Source of the DNA: Streptomyces sp. S4.7
Lineage (GTDB): Bacteria; Actinomycetota; Actinomycetes; Streptomycetales; Streptomycetaceae
Direction of reading: 5' to 3'
Length of the DNA stretch: 64,000 nucleotides
Assembly: GCF_010384365.1 (NCBI RefSeq)
Contig: NZ_CP048397.1
Span: forward strand, 1,488,001-1,552,000
The translations under genes were made by a program, and so were the position numbers. Below are positions 8,986 to 17,593 of the stretch, piece after piece; the first letter of the stretch is position 1, and each line of letters starts with the position of its first letter. The notes beneath the pieces were generated by a model, which made no database searches, was not told the DNA's origin, and saw only the letters and a list, made by a program, of their open reading frames with translations.

Positions 8986-10505
8986 ACGTGGCCCCGGTTT
9001 CCCCCAGTTCGCGGGTGACGGTGCCACGGCTCGTCATCGCCGCGCCGGCCTCCGGCAGCGGCAAGACCACGGTCGCCACCGGGCTGATGGCGCTCCTCAC
9101 CGCGCGCGGCCTCGCCGTGTCGCCGCACAAGGTCGGGCCCGACTACATCGACGCGGGCTATCACGCCCTGGCCACGGGGCGGCCGGGCCGGAACCTCGAC
9201 GCGTATCTGTGCGGTACGGAGCTGATCGGCCCGCTCTTCGCGCACGGCGCCTCGGGCTGCGACCTGGCCGTGGTCGAGGGCGTGATGGGGCTGTACGACG
9301 GCGCCGCCGGGCAGGGCGAACTCGCTTCCACCGCGCAGGTGGCGAAGCTGCTGCGGGCGCCGGTGGTGCTCGTCGTGGACGCGTCGTCGCAGTCCCGGTC
9401 GGTGGCGGCCCTGGTGCACGGGTTCGCGTCGTGGGACCCGGAGGTGCGGATCGGCGGGGTGATCCTCAACAAGGTCGGGTCCGACCGGCACGAGGAGTTG
9501 CTGCGCGAGGCGCTGGACGAATCGGGGGTGCCGGTGCTCGGGGTGCTGCGGCGCGCGGCCGAGATCGAGACGCCGTCGCGGCACCTGGGGCTGGTGCCGG
9601 TCTCCGAGCGGCGGGAGGACGCGGTCGCGGTGGTGCGGGGGCTGGCGGAGCGGGTGCGGGTGGGGTGTGACGTGGAGGGGTTGCTCGCGTTGGCGCGCAG
9701 TGCGCCTTCTTTGGAGGTGGGGGTGTGGGATGCGGGGGGCGCGGTGCGGGGGGTGGGGGGTGGCGCCTGCGGCGGGCCTGTTCCCCTACCCGCCCCTTCC
9801 CGAAACCGGGGTTCCGCCCCGGGCCCCGCTCCTCAAACGCCGGAGAGGCCGCGAAGCGCGCCTCAAACGCCGGAGAGGCTGGATATCTCGCCGGAGGGGT
9901 TGACTGTGCCCGTGGTCGCTGTCGCCGGTGGGGCCGCCTTCACCTTCTCGTACGCCGAGCATGCCGAGCTGCTGCGCGCCGCCGGTGCCGAGGTCGTCGT
10001 CTTCGATCCCCTGCGGGACGAGCGGCTGCCGGCCGGCACACGGGGGTTGGTCATCGGTGGTGGCTTCCCCGAGGTGTACGCCGCCGAGTTGGGCGCCAAT
10101 GAGCCCCTCCGTAAGGAGGCCGCCGAACTGGCCCGCTCCGGCGCCCCCGTGGCCGCCGAGTGCGCCGGGCTGCTCTATCTGGCGCGGTCGCTCGACGGTG
10201 CGCCGATGTGCGGCGTGCTCGACGCCGACGCGCGGATGTCGCGGCGGCTGACGCTCGGTTACCGGGAGGCGGTCGCCGTCGGGGACAGCGTCCTGGCGGC
10301 GGCCGGGACCCGGCTGCGGGGACACGAGTTCCACCGGACGGTGCTGGAGCCGGGCGCCGGGCCGGCGCCCGCGTGGGGGCTGGTGCGGCCCGAGCGCCGG
10401 GTGGAGGGGTTCGTACAGCGGGGGGTGCACGCCAGCTATCTGCATACGCACTGGGCGGCGGCGCCCGGTATGGCACGGAGGTTCGTCGAAAGGTGCGTGG
10501 CATGA
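8979..10505 (+). CDS. cobB: Cobyrinic/hydrogenobyrinic acid a,c-diamide synthase CobB/CbiA with an inserted linker
   Basis: The glutamine-dependent amidase acts on the a and c side chains of the corrin ring. The 508-aa protein has an N-terminal ATPase (APASGSGKTTVATG, residues 23-36; HKVGPDYIDAGYH; VVEGVMGLYDG) and a C-terminal glutamine amidotransferase with the nucleophile Cys395 in AAECAGLLYLA and HEFHRTV near the end. Between them, at about residues 260-308, is a low-complexity Gly/Pro/Arg segment encoded by what looks like a Streptomyces intergenic repeat (separate entry). The start could be GTG 8979 or GTG 8982; the latter overlaps the cobO stop. The frame stays open through the insertion, so the gene is probably functional. 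Confidence 0.94.
   Translation: MVNVAPVSPSSRVTVPRLVIAAPASGSGKTTVATGLMALLTARGLAVSPHKVGPDYIDAGYHALATGRPGRNLDAYLCGTELIGPLFAHGASGCDLAVVEGVMGLYDGAAGQGELASTAQVAKLLRAPVVLVVDASSQSRSVAALVHGFASWDPEVRIGGVILNKVGSDRHEELLREALDESGVPVLGVLRRAAEIETPSRHLGLVPVSERREDAVAVVRGLAERVRVGCDVEGLLALARSAPSLEVGVWDAGGAVRGVGGGACGGPVPLPAPSRNRGSAPGPAPQTPERPRSAPQTPERLDISPEGLTVPVVAVAGGAAFTFSYAEHAELLRAAGAEVVVFDPLRDERLPAGTRGLVIGGGFPEVYAAELGANEPLRKEAAELARSGAPVAAECAGLLYLARSLDGAPMCGVLDADARMSRRLTLGYREAVAVGDSVLAAAGTRLRGHEFHRTVLEPGAGPAPAWGLVRPERRVEGFVQRGVHASYLHTHWAAAPGMARRFVERCVA
9761..9900 (+). repeat. Streptomyces-type intergenic repeat inside cobB
   Basis: The segment contains two copies of a 19-nt unit starting CCTCAAACGCCGGAG (9831-9849 and 9861-9879), exactly 30 nt apart. 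They are preceded by a hairpin-forming stretch (CCGGGG / CCCCGG around 9807-9822). From general familiarity with Streptomyces genomes, this resembles a dispersed element normally found between genes. Here it lies in frame and encodes the near-duplicate SAPQTPER / SAPQTPERL linker. Confidence 0.7.
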
Positions 10506-11275
10506 GCGGCAACGGTCCGGCGGGCGGCAGACTCGTCGGGGTCGGCGTGGGGCCCGGAGACCCCGAGCTGGTGACGGTGAAGGGCGTGCGGTGCCTGCGG
10601 GAGGCCGATGTCGTCGTCGTCCCGGTGATGGCGGCGGCCGACGGCACGGACGGCGGGGAGCCCGGCCGGGCCGAGGCGACCGTGCTGCACCACGTCGGCG
10701 CCGGGAGCGTCGTACGGATCGTCTTCGCGCTCAACGAGCGCGCGGACCGTGCCCGCCGTGAGGCCGCCTGGGACGCGGCGGGCCGGCGCGTCGCCGAGCT
10801 GCTGCGCGCGCACCCGCACGGCAGTGTGGCGTTCGCGACGATCGGCGACCCGAACGTCTATTCGACCTTCACCTATCTCGCGCAGACGATCGGTGAGCTG
10901 GTGCCGGGGACGGTCGTGGAGACCGTTCCGGGGATCACCGCCATGCAGGACCTCGCGGCCCGCGGCGAGGTCGTACTGGCCGAGGGGACCGAGCCGTTGA
11001 CGCTGGTGCCGGTGACGGCGGGCGCCTCCGTACTGAAGGACGCGCTGGACGGCCCCGGCACGGTCGTGGCGTACAAGTTCGGGCGGCTGGCGGGGGAGGT
11101 CGCCACTGCGCTGCGGGAGACCGGCCGTACACAGGGCGCGGTGTGGGGGTCGGCGCTCGGGCTGCCGGAGGAGTCGATCCGGCCCGCGTCGGAGCTGGAG
11201 CGGGGGCCGTTGCCGTACCTCTCGACGCTCATCGCGCCCGCGCGGCGTGACGGCGGGCGCGGGGGCAAGCTGTGA
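10502..11275 (+). CDS. cobI: Precorrin-2 C20-methyltransferase CobI/CbiL
   Basis: CobI makes the SAM-dependent C20 methylation that converts precorrin-2 to precorrin-3A. The 257-aa protein has the tetrapyrrole methylase start VGVGPGDPELVTVKG, the acidic and basic loop around FALNERADRARREAAW, FATIGDPNVYSTFTYL and a VPGITAMQDLAAR block, all characteristic of this family. The ATG at 10502 overlaps the cobB stop (ATGA). This is the last gene of the first cobalamin run, and the next gene is on the other strand. Confidence 0.95.
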   Translation: MSGNGPAGGRLVGVGVGPGDPELVTVKGVRCLREADVVVVPVMAAADGTDGGEPGRAEATVLHHVGAGSVVRIVFALNERADRARREAAWDAAGRRVAELLRAHPHGSVAFATIGDPNVYSTFTYLAQTIGELVPGTVVETVPGITAMQDLAARGEVVLAEGTEPLTLVPVTAGASVLKDALDGPGTVVAYKFGRLAGEVATALRETGRTQGAVWGSALGLPEESIRPASELERGPLPYLSTLIAPARRDGGRGGKL

Positions 11276-11301
11276 GTACGTCTCGCACCGGCCGGGCAGG
11301 G

Positions 11302-12066
11302 TCAGCCGGCCAGCGCCACCACCAGCCAGATGAACGCCACGCCGCCCACGGTGCACAGCAGTGTGGACAGCGCCGGGTGCTCGTGGTGCGCCTCGGGAAG
11401 AATCTCGGCGGCGGCCAGATACAGCAGCGCGCCGCCGAAGAAGCCGAGGTAGCTGCCGAGAAGTTCCTCCGGAAGGGTGAACAGCAGCGTGGAGGCGGCG
11501 CCGACGACGGGCGCGACCGCGTCGGCGAAGAGCATCGCGAAGGCTCTGCGGCGGTCGTTCCCGTAGAGGCTGGTGAGCGTGTACGTGTTGAATCCGTCGG
11601 CGAAGTCGTGGGTGATGACGGCGAGCGCGACGGTCGCGCCCATGCCGCCGCCGACCTGGAACGCGGCGCCGAGCGCGATGCCGTCCATCAGGCTGTGGAG
11701 AACCATGGCGGCCGCCGCCGTCAGTCCCACCTCGGGCGCACGCTCCATCTTTCCGGCGGCCGCCCCGTGACCGTGGGGTCCCGCGCCGTCCGGGGCGCCG
11801 TGCGCGGCCCGGCGTACGGCCAGCAGCCGCTCCACGACGTGCGCGAAGAGGAATCCGCCGACGAACAGCAGCAGCGCGCGGTGTACGCCGAGGAAGTCCT
11901 CGCCGGCCACCTCCATGGCCTCGGGCAGCAGTTCGAGGCCGACCACGCCGAGCATCAGCCCGCCGGCCAGACCGAGCACCAGATGGCGGCGGTCGGTGAC
12001 GCGCTGCGCCGTCCAGCCGCCGAAGAGCGTCATGAGGAACGCGCCGAGCGCGACGAACACCGCCAT
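11302..12066 (-). CDS. ZIP-family metal transporter
   Basis: This is a 254-aa polytopic membrane protein. Its N-terminal helices are followed by a His-containing loop (HGAPDGAGPHGHGAAAG). The paired metal-site helices of ZIP transporters are visible as MVLHSLMDGIALGAAF and VITHDFADGFNTYTL. ZIP proteins usually move Zn(II) or other divalent metals into the cytoplasm. The gene lies antisense between cobI and cobM, convergent with cobI (26 nt apart) and divergent from cobM. A role in supplying metal to corrin synthesis is only a positional inference. Confidence 0.85.
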   Translation of the reverse strand: MAVFVALGAFLMTLFGGWTAQRVTDRRHLVLGLAGGLMLGVVGLELLPEAMEVAGEDFLGVHRALLLFVGGFLFAHVVERLLAVRRAAHGAPDGAGPHGHGAAAGKMERAPEVGLTAAAAMVLHSLMDGIALGAAFQVGGGMGATVALAVITHDFADGFNTYTLTSLYGNDRRRAFAMLFADAVAPVVGAASTLLFTLPEELLGSYLGFFGGALLYLAAAEILPEAHHEHPALSTLLCTVGGVAFIWLVVALAG

Positions 12067-12158
12067 GGGCCCTTGCTAGCCGATCGGGCCCCCGGTCCGC
12101 ACGTTCATGTTCACCCCTTCCGCTCCCCCGCCCCGTTGACCCGCGAGGACCGCCGCTC

Positions 12159-13028
12159 ATGACCGACACCGAAGCCCCGACCTCGACCGGCGCCGGCACC
12201 ACCGCCGGCAAGGTGACCTTCGTCGGGGCGGGCCCCGGCGCCGCCGACCTGCTGACCTTCCGTGCCGCGCGCGCCATCGCCGCCGCCGACGTCGTCATCT
12301 GGGCGGCGAGCCTGGTGCAGGCCGAGGTGCTCGGCCACGCGCGCGAGGGGGCCGAGATCCTCGACTCGGCGGCGCTCTCCCTGGAGGACGTCGTCGCCGT
12401 GTACGAACGTGCGGTGCGCGACGGACTGAAGGTCGCCCGGATCCACTCGGGCGACCCGGCCCTGTGGGGCGGTACGCAGGAGCAGCTCGACCGCTGCGAC
12501 GCGCTCGGTCTGGCGGTGGAGATCGTGCCGGGGGTCTCGTCGTTCTCGGCGGTCGCCGCCGTCGCGGGGCGGGAGTTGACGATTCCTCAGGTCGCGCAGT
12601 CGGTGATCCTGACCCGGCTGGGCGGCGGGAAGACGCCGATGCCGCCCGGTGAGGAGGTGCGGGAGTTCGCACGGCACGGCACCACGATGGCGGTGTTCCT
12701 GTCGGCCGCGCGGTCGGGTCAGCTCACCCAGGAGCTTCTGGAGGGCGGCTATCCGACGTCGACCCCGGTCGTCGTCGCCCATCAGGTCACCTGGCCCGAG
12801 GAGCTGCTCGTGAGCTGCACCCTCGGCACGCTGGAGGAGACCGTCAAGGAGCACAGGCTCTGGAAGCACACGCTGTTCCTGGTGGGGCCCGCGCTGTCCG
12901 CGTCGGGGACCCGCTCGCACCTCTACCACCCGGGACACTTCCACGGCTTCCGGCGGGCCGACCCGGCCGCCCGCAAGGCTCTGCGCGAGTCCCTGCGCGA
13001 GGAGCGGGCCCGGGGCGCCGCGCGGTGA
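12159..13028 (+). CDS. cobM: Precorrin-4 C11-methyltransferase CobM/CbiF
   Basis: CobM is the SAM-dependent C11 methylase. After a short Thr/Ala-rich leader, the 289-aa protein has VTFVGAGPGAADLLTFRAARAI, the family-specific VIWAASLVQ, RIHSGDPALWGG, VPGVSSFSAVAAVAGRELTIPQV and LFLVGPAL. GAGGA lies 11-15 nt before the ATG. The gene starts the second + strand cobalamin run, and its stop overlaps the GTG of cobL. I see no recognisable cobalamin riboswitch in the 92-bp gap upstream, which it shares with the divergent ZIP gene. Confidence 0.95.
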   Translation: MTDTEAPTSTGAGTTAGKVTFVGAGPGAADLLTFRAARAIAAADVVIWAASLVQAEVLGHAREGAEILDSAALSLEDVVAVYERAVRDGLKVARIHSGDPALWGGTQEQLDRCDALGLAVEIVPGVSSFSAVAAVAGRELTIPQVAQSVILTRLGGGKTPMPPGEEVREFARHGTTMAVFLSAARSGQLTQELLEGGYPTSTPVVVAHQVTWPEELLVSCTLGTLEETVKEHRLWKHTLFLVGPALSASGTRSHLYHPGHFHGFRRADPAARKALRESLREERARGAAR

Positions 13029-14311
13029 TCACGGTCATCGGTACGGGGACGGGGACGCCGCTCAGCGCGGACTCCCTGCGCGCGCTGTCGGAGGCGGCGC
13101 TGGTCGTCGGCGGGCGACGGCATCTCAAGGAGGCCGCGGCCGAGGCCGGGCTGCCCGAGCGGATCTCCCGGGTGGTGCTCGGGCCGCTGGCGCCGGCGCT
13201 GGACGTGATCGCCCGGCACCACGCCGATGAGGGCGCCGGCCGCGTCGTGGTGCTGGCCTCGGGCGATCCGGGGCTGTTCGGGATCGTCAGGGCGCTGGCC
13301 GGCCGCTTCGGGCCCGGGACCCTGGACGTACGGCCCGCCGCCCCGTCGGTCGCGGTGGCGTTCGCCAGGGTCGGCCTGCCGTGGGACGACGCGGTCGTCG
13401 TCAGCGCCCACGGACGCGACCTCCGTACGGTGGTGAACGTCTGCCGCGCGCATCCCAAGGTCGCCGTACTGACCGGCCCCGGAGCGGGGCCGGCCGAACT
13501 CGGCGCGGCGCTCGCGGACACCGGGCTTCGGCGCACGCTCGTCGTCGCGTCGGCGCTGGGCGACCCGGACGGCGAGCGGGTCGAGCACGTGTCACCCGCC
13601 GACGCGGCGGAACGCGCGTGGCCGGAGCCGCTCAGTGTGGTGCTCTGCCTGGACGAAACGCGGGCGGCGGCACACGCCCCGGCGCCGCGCACGCTGGCCG
13701 GTCGCGGGCCGGGGCCGGCCCGCTGGGCCCTGGGCGAGGAGGAGTTCGCGCACCGCGACTCGATGATCACCAAGTTCGAGGTGCGTGCGCTGGCACTGGC
13801 CAGGCTCGGGCCGAGGACGGGCGACCTGGTGTGGGACGTCGGCGCGGGCTCGGGGTCGGTGGCCGTGGAGTGCGCGCGGTTCGGCGCGGCGGCGGTCGCG
13901 GTGGAGAAGTCGTCCGACGGCGTCGGACGGGTCCGCGCGAACGCCCTCGCACACGGTGTGGACGTCCAGACGGTGCACGGGTCCGCGCCCGCGGCACTGG
14001 ACGAACTGCCCGATCCGGACGCCGTGTTCGTCGGTGGCGGGGGCCGTGAGCTGCCCGCGATCGTGACGGCGTGCGCGCGCCGGGCGCGCCGGACGGTCGT
14101 GGTGTCGCTCGCCGCGCTGGACCGGGTGGGGGCGGTGCGGGAAGCACTGTCGTCGGCCGGGTTCGCGACAGGTGGCGTTCTGCTGCACTCCTCGCGGCTC
14201 ACGCCGCTGCCCGGCGAGGTGACCCGGCTCGCGGGCACCAACCCCGTCTTCCTGCTGTGGGGCGACCGCCCCCCGGCGGATCTCCGTCCACCGCAAGGAG
14301 CGACCCAGTGA
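13025..14311 (+). CDS. cobL: Precorrin-6Y C5,15-methyltransferase (decarboxylating) CobL, CbiE-CbiT fusion
   Basis: CobL methylates C5 and C15 and decarboxylates the C12 acetate. The 428-aa protein fuses a CbiE tetrapyrrole methylase (residues ~1-200, VIGTGTGTPLSADSLRAL, LASGDPGLFGI) to a CbiT Rossmann methyltransferase (~235-428, motif I VWDVGAGSGSVAVE, then AVEKSSDGVGRVRANA and DAVFVGGGG). The GTG start overlaps the cobM stop (GTGA). The fusion order is that of aerobic-type CobL. Confidence 0.95.
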   Translation: MITVIGTGTGTPLSADSLRALSEAALVVGGRRHLKEAAAEAGLPERISRVVLGPLAPALDVIARHHADEGAGRVVVLASGDPGLFGIVRALAGRFGPGTLDVRPAAPSVAVAFARVGLPWDDAVVVSAHGRDLRTVVNVCRAHPKVAVLTGPGAGPAELGAALADTGLRRTLVVASALGDPDGERVEHVSPADAAERAWPEPLSVVLCLDETRAAAHAPAPRTLAGRGPGPARWALGEEEFAHRDSMITKFEVRALALARLGPRTGDLVWDVGAGSGSVAVECARFGAAAVAVEKSSDGVGRVRANALAHGVDVQTVHGSAPAALDELPDPDAVFVGGGGRELPAIVTACARRARRTVVVSLAALDRVGAVREALSSAGFATGGVLLHSSRLTPLPGEVTRLAGTNPVFLLWGDRPPADLRPPQGATQ

Positions 14312-16047
14312 TCGGCCTGATCTCCGCCACCGCGGCGGGCACTTCGGCCCGCGACCGCCTGGCCGCGGCCTGGCCCGGCCGCACCCGCGTCTACGACGGC
14401 CCGGTGCGCGAGGCGGTGGAGCGCGCGTTCGCCGAGTGCGAGCAGTTGGTGTGCTTCCTGGCCACGGGGGCGACGGTACGGCTGCTGGCCCCGCTCCTGA
14501 CCGACAAGGCGTCGGACCCGGGCGTCGTGTGCGTGGACGAGGCGGGCCGCTACGCGGTGTCGCTCCTCGGCGGCCACGGCGGCGGGGCCAACTCCCTGGC
14601 GACGGAGGTCGCCTCGGTCCTCGCCGCGGCCCCGGTGATCACGACGGCGACGGACGCCACGGGCATCCCCGGCCTCGACACACTGGGCCTCCCCACGGAG
14701 GGCGCGGTGGCGACGGTGACCCGCGCGATCCTCGACGGCACCCCGGTACCACTGCACGCGGACGCGGTGTGGCCCCTGCCCCCGCTCCCCCCGAACGTGC
14801 TGCGGGACGGGCGACTCGGCGGCGGCGCCGGCGGGCCCGGCGGCCCCGGGCCTCGGCTGTTCGTCACCGATCGGGTCGTGGATCTCGGGGCGGCGGATGT
14901 CGTGGTCCGGCCGCCGTCGCTCGTCGTCGGGGTCGGGGCCAGCCGGGGCGTCGGGGTCGACGAGGTGTACGGGCTCGTTCGGGACGTGCTGCGGGACGCC
15001 GGGCTCTCCGTGCTCAGCGTCGTGGAGTTGGCGACCGTCGACGCCAAGGCGGACGAGCCCGGCATCGTCGGGGTGGCCGGCCGGCTCGGGGTGCCCCTGC
15101 GGACGTATCCGGCGGACGTGCTGGCCGCGATCACCGTGCCCAACCCGTCCGACGCCCCGCTCGCCGCCGTCGGTACCCCGTCGGTCGCCGAGGCCGCCGC
15201 GCTCGCCGCCGGGCGCGGGGGTGAACTCCTTGTACCGAAGCGGAAGTCCGGCCCCGAGGGGCGCGCGGCGATGGCGACGTGTGCCGTCGCGCGCCGCGCG
15301 CCGCGCGGGCGGCTCGCCGTCGTCGGGCTCGGCCCCGGCGCGCGGGACCTGCTGACGCCGCGCGCGACGGCCGAGCTGCGGCGCGCCTCGGTGCTCGTCG
15401 GGCTCGACCAGTACGTCGACCAGATCCGGGACCTGCTGCGCCCCGGCACCCGCGTCATCGAGTCGGGGCTCGGGCGCGAGGAGGAGCGGGCCCGTACGGC
15501 GGTGACCGAGGCGCGGGCGGGCCACGCGGTGGCCCTCGTCGGCAGCGGCGACGCGGGCGTGTACGCCATGGCGTCCCCCGCGCTCGCCGAGGCGGCCGAC
15601 GACATCGAGGTGGTCGGCGTACCGGGCGTGACGGCCGCGCTGGCCGCCGCCGCGATACTCGGCGCGCCCCTCGGGCACGATCACGTCTCGATCAGCCTCA
15701 GCGACCTGCACACTCCGTGGGAGGTCATCGAACGCCGCGTCCGCGCGGCGGCCGAGGCCGACATCGTGGTGACCTTCTACAACCCGCGCAGCCGGGGCCG
15801 GGACTGGCAACTGCCCAAGGCGCTCGCCCTGCTGGCGGAGCACCGTACCGCGACGACACCCGTCGGCGTCGTACGCAACGCCTCCCGCCCCGACGGCACC
15901 AGCCACCTCACCACGCTCGCCCGGCTCGATCCGGCGACGGTGGACATGATGACGGTGGTGACGGTGGGCAACACGGCCACGCGTGAGATCGCGGGCCGCA
16001 TGGTGACGCCACGGGGCTACCGGTGGCAGTCGGAAGGAGCCCGGTGA
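14308..16047 (+). CDS. CbiG-CobJ fusion: cobalt-precorrin-5A hydrolase and precorrin-3B C17-methyltransferase
   Basis: The 579-aa bifunctional protein has CbiG at residues ~1-300: LISATAAGTSARDRL, VCFLATGATVRLLAPLL, VSLLGGHGGGANSLA, then a CbiG C-terminal domain VVGVGASRGVGVDEVYGLV. CbiG opens the delta-lactone and releases acetaldehyde. A CobJ/CbiH ring-contraction methylase follows from ~340 (LAVVGLGPGARDLLTPRA, LVGLDQYVDQIRDLL, SLSDLHTPWEVIERR, DIVVTFYNPRSRGR). The GTG start overlaps the cobL stop (GTGA); the longer upstream frame is a shadow. CbiG is typical of the anaerobic route, so the fusion sits oddly beside cobN. Confidence 0.93.
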   Translation: MIGLISATAAGTSARDRLAAAWPGRTRVYDGPVREAVERAFAECEQLVCFLATGATVRLLAPLLTDKASDPGVVCVDEAGRYAVSLLGGHGGGANSLATEVASVLAAAPVITTATDATGIPGLDTLGLPTEGAVATVTRAILDGTPVPLHADAVWPLPPLPPNVLRDGRLGGGAGGPGGPGPRLFVTDRVVDLGAADVVVRPPSLVVGVGASRGVGVDEVYGLVRDVLRDAGLSVLSVVELATVDAKADEPGIVGVAGRLGVPLRTYPADVLAAITVPNPSDAPLAAVGTPSVAEAAALAAGRGGELLVPKRKSGPEGRAAMATCAVARRAPRGRLAVVGLGPGARDLLTPRATAELRRASVLVGLDQYVDQIRDLLRPGTRVIESGLGREEERARTAVTEARAGHAVALVGSGDAGVYAMASPALAEAADDIEVVGVPGVTAALAAAAILGAPLGHDHVSISLSDLHTPWEVIERRVRAAAEADIVVTFYNPRSRGRDWQLPKALALLAEHRTATTPVGVVRNASRPDGTSHLTTLARLDPATVDMMTVVTVGNTATREIAGRMVTPRGYRWQSEGAR

Positions 16048-16658
16048 ACCAGCGGGAGCGCGTCGTCCACCCCATCGAGGAGGAGTCGTTCCGCAGGCTG
16101 CGCGCCCGCGTCGAGACCTCGCACCTCGCGCCGCTGACCCGCGCGGTCGTGGAGCGTGTCGTCCACTCGGCGGCCGATCCGGCGTATGTGACCGATCTCG
16201 TCTGCGACGAGGCCACGCTGGCCGCCGCGCACGGCGTGCTGCACGCGGGCGCGCCGGTCGTCGCCGATGTGGAGATGGTCGCCGCCGGGATCACCCGTCG
16301 CACCGCGGTCTGCCGTCTCAAGGAGGCGGTGTCGGGCCCTGGACTGACCCGTTCCGCGCACGCGGTGCGCCTGGCGTACGAGCAGGTGGGGCCGGGCGCG
16401 ATCTGGGTGATCGGCTGCGCCCCCACCGCACTTGAGGAGCTGCTGCTCCTGGACGCCGCGCCCGCGCTCGTGATCGGGCTGCCGGTCGGCTTCGTCGGCG
16501 CCGTCGAGTCGAAGGCGGCGCTGCGCGAGAGCGGGCTGCCGTCGGTGTCCAACCTCTCGGAGAAGGGCGGCTCCGCCGTGGCCGCCGCCGCGCTCAACGC
16601 CCTGCTCTACCACCCGTACGACCCGCCCCATCACCAGCTCGCCAAGGAGAACGCGTGA
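16044..16658 (+). CDS. cobH: Precorrin-8X methylmutase CobH/CbiC
   Basis: CobH moves the methyl group from C11 to C12 to give hydrogenobyrinic acid. The 204-aa product starts HPIEEESFRRLRARV and has the probable catalytic His41 in VVERVVHSA. It continues with ADVEMVAAGITRR and VIGLPVGFVGAVESKAAL, all strong family blocks. GTG 16044 was chosen because it overlaps the preceding stop (GTGA) and follows GGAAGGA at 16031-16037. The longer open frame upstream is not used. Confidence 0.95.
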   Translation: MNQRERVVHPIEEESFRRLRARVETSHLAPLTRAVVERVVHSAADPAYVTDLVCDEATLAAAHGVLHAGAPVVADVEMVAAGITRRTAVCRLKEAVSGPGLTRSAHAVRLAYEQVGPGAIWVIGCAPTALEELLLLDAAPALVIGLPVGFVGAVESKAALRESGLPSVSNLSEKGGSAVAAAALNALLYHPYDPPHHQLAKENA

Positions 16659-17593
16659 CCACCCCCGGACCCGCACTGCTCATCGCCGGCCACGGCACCA
16701 GGGACACGGGGGGCGCCGAGGCCTTCCGGGAGTTCGTACGGGAGCTGGGCAGGCGCCACCCCGAACTGCCCGTCGCGGGCGGCTTCATCGAGCTCTCCGC
16801 ACCGCCGATCGGCGACGCCGTGTCCGAACTCGTCGAGCGGGGCGTCACCCGGTTCGCGGCGGTCCCGCTGATGCTGGTGTCCGCCGGGCACGCCAAGGGC
16901 GACATACCGGCCGCGCTGAAGCGCGAGAAGGAGCGGCACCCGGGCATCTCGTACACCTACGGCCGTCCGCTGGGCCCGCACCCCGCTCTGCTGACGGTCC
17001 TCGAACGCCGTCTGGAGGAGGCGCTCGCGCAATCGGCGGGTTACGACGGCGACAGGTCGGAGGTGACCGTCCTGCTCGTGGGGCGCGGCTCGACCGACCC
17101 GGACGCCAACGCGGAGGTGCTGAAGGCGGCGCGGCTTCTTTGGGAGGGTCGCGGTTACGCGGGTGTGGAGACGGCGTTCGTGTCGCTGGCCGCGCCGGAC
17201 GTGCCGAGCGGGCTCGACCGCTGCGTACGGCTCGGGGCGCGCCGGATCGTGGTCCTGCCGTACTTCCTGTTCGCCGGGATCCTGCCGGAGCGCGTGGTGC
17301 GCCAGACACGGGAGTGGGCGGCGGCCCATCCGCGGACCGAGGTGGCGTCGGCCGATGTGGTGGGGCCGACCGACGAGTTGCTGGATCTGGTCATGGAGCG
17401 CTACCGCGAGGCGGTCCGGGGCGATCTGCGGATGAACTGCGACTCGTGCGTCTACCGCATCGCGCTGCCGGGCTTCGAGGACAAGGTGGGGGCTCCGCAG
17501 CAGCCGCACTTCCACCCGGACGACGACGGTCACGACCATGGGCACGGTCACGGCCGTCACCACGGTCACGGCAGTCATGCGCACGCGCACTGA
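16655..17593 (+). CDS. cbiX: CbiX-type sirohydrochlorin cobaltochelatase with His-rich tail
   Basis: The 312-aa protein has two CbiX-like repeats. The metal-binding His residues lie in LLIAGHGTRDTGG and LVSAGHAKGDIP, and the second half begins VLLVGRGSTDPDAN. The C-terminus carries a Cys pair (MNCDSCVYR), then a long His/Asp/Gly-rich tail with at least ten His residues, suited to holding or delivering divalent metal. CbiX inserts cobalt early, into sirohydrochlorin; paralogues can insert iron or nickel, so the metal is inferred from context. The GTG start overlaps the cobH stop, and the 3' end overlaps the next gene by 17 nt. Confidence 0.9.
   Translation: MTTPGPALLIAGHGTRDTGGAEAFREFVRELGRRHPELPVAGGFIELSAPPIGDAVSELVERGVTRFAAVPLMLVSAGHAKGDIPAALKREKERHPGISYTYGRPLGPHPALLTVLERRLEEALAQSAGYDGDRSEVTVLLVGRGSTDPDANAEVLKAARLLWEGRGYAGVETAFVSLAAPDVPSGLDRCVRLGARRIVVLPYFLFAGILPERVVRQTREWAAAHPRTEVASADVVGPTDELLDLVMERYREAVRGDLRMNCDSCVYRIALPGFEDKVGAPQQPHFHPDDDGHDHGHGHGRHHGHGSHAHAH

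Noticed and set aside
12067..12158. Cobalamin riboswitch upstream of cobM
   Set aside because: I could not find the conserved B12-box core or the surrounding helices, and the gap is too short for the full aptamer.
11272..12162. A plus-strand open frame starting GTGA at the cobI stop
   Set aside because: It is antisense to a clear ZIP transporter with helices and metal motifs. Its product is a His/Glu/Arg-rich shadow sequence with no domain.
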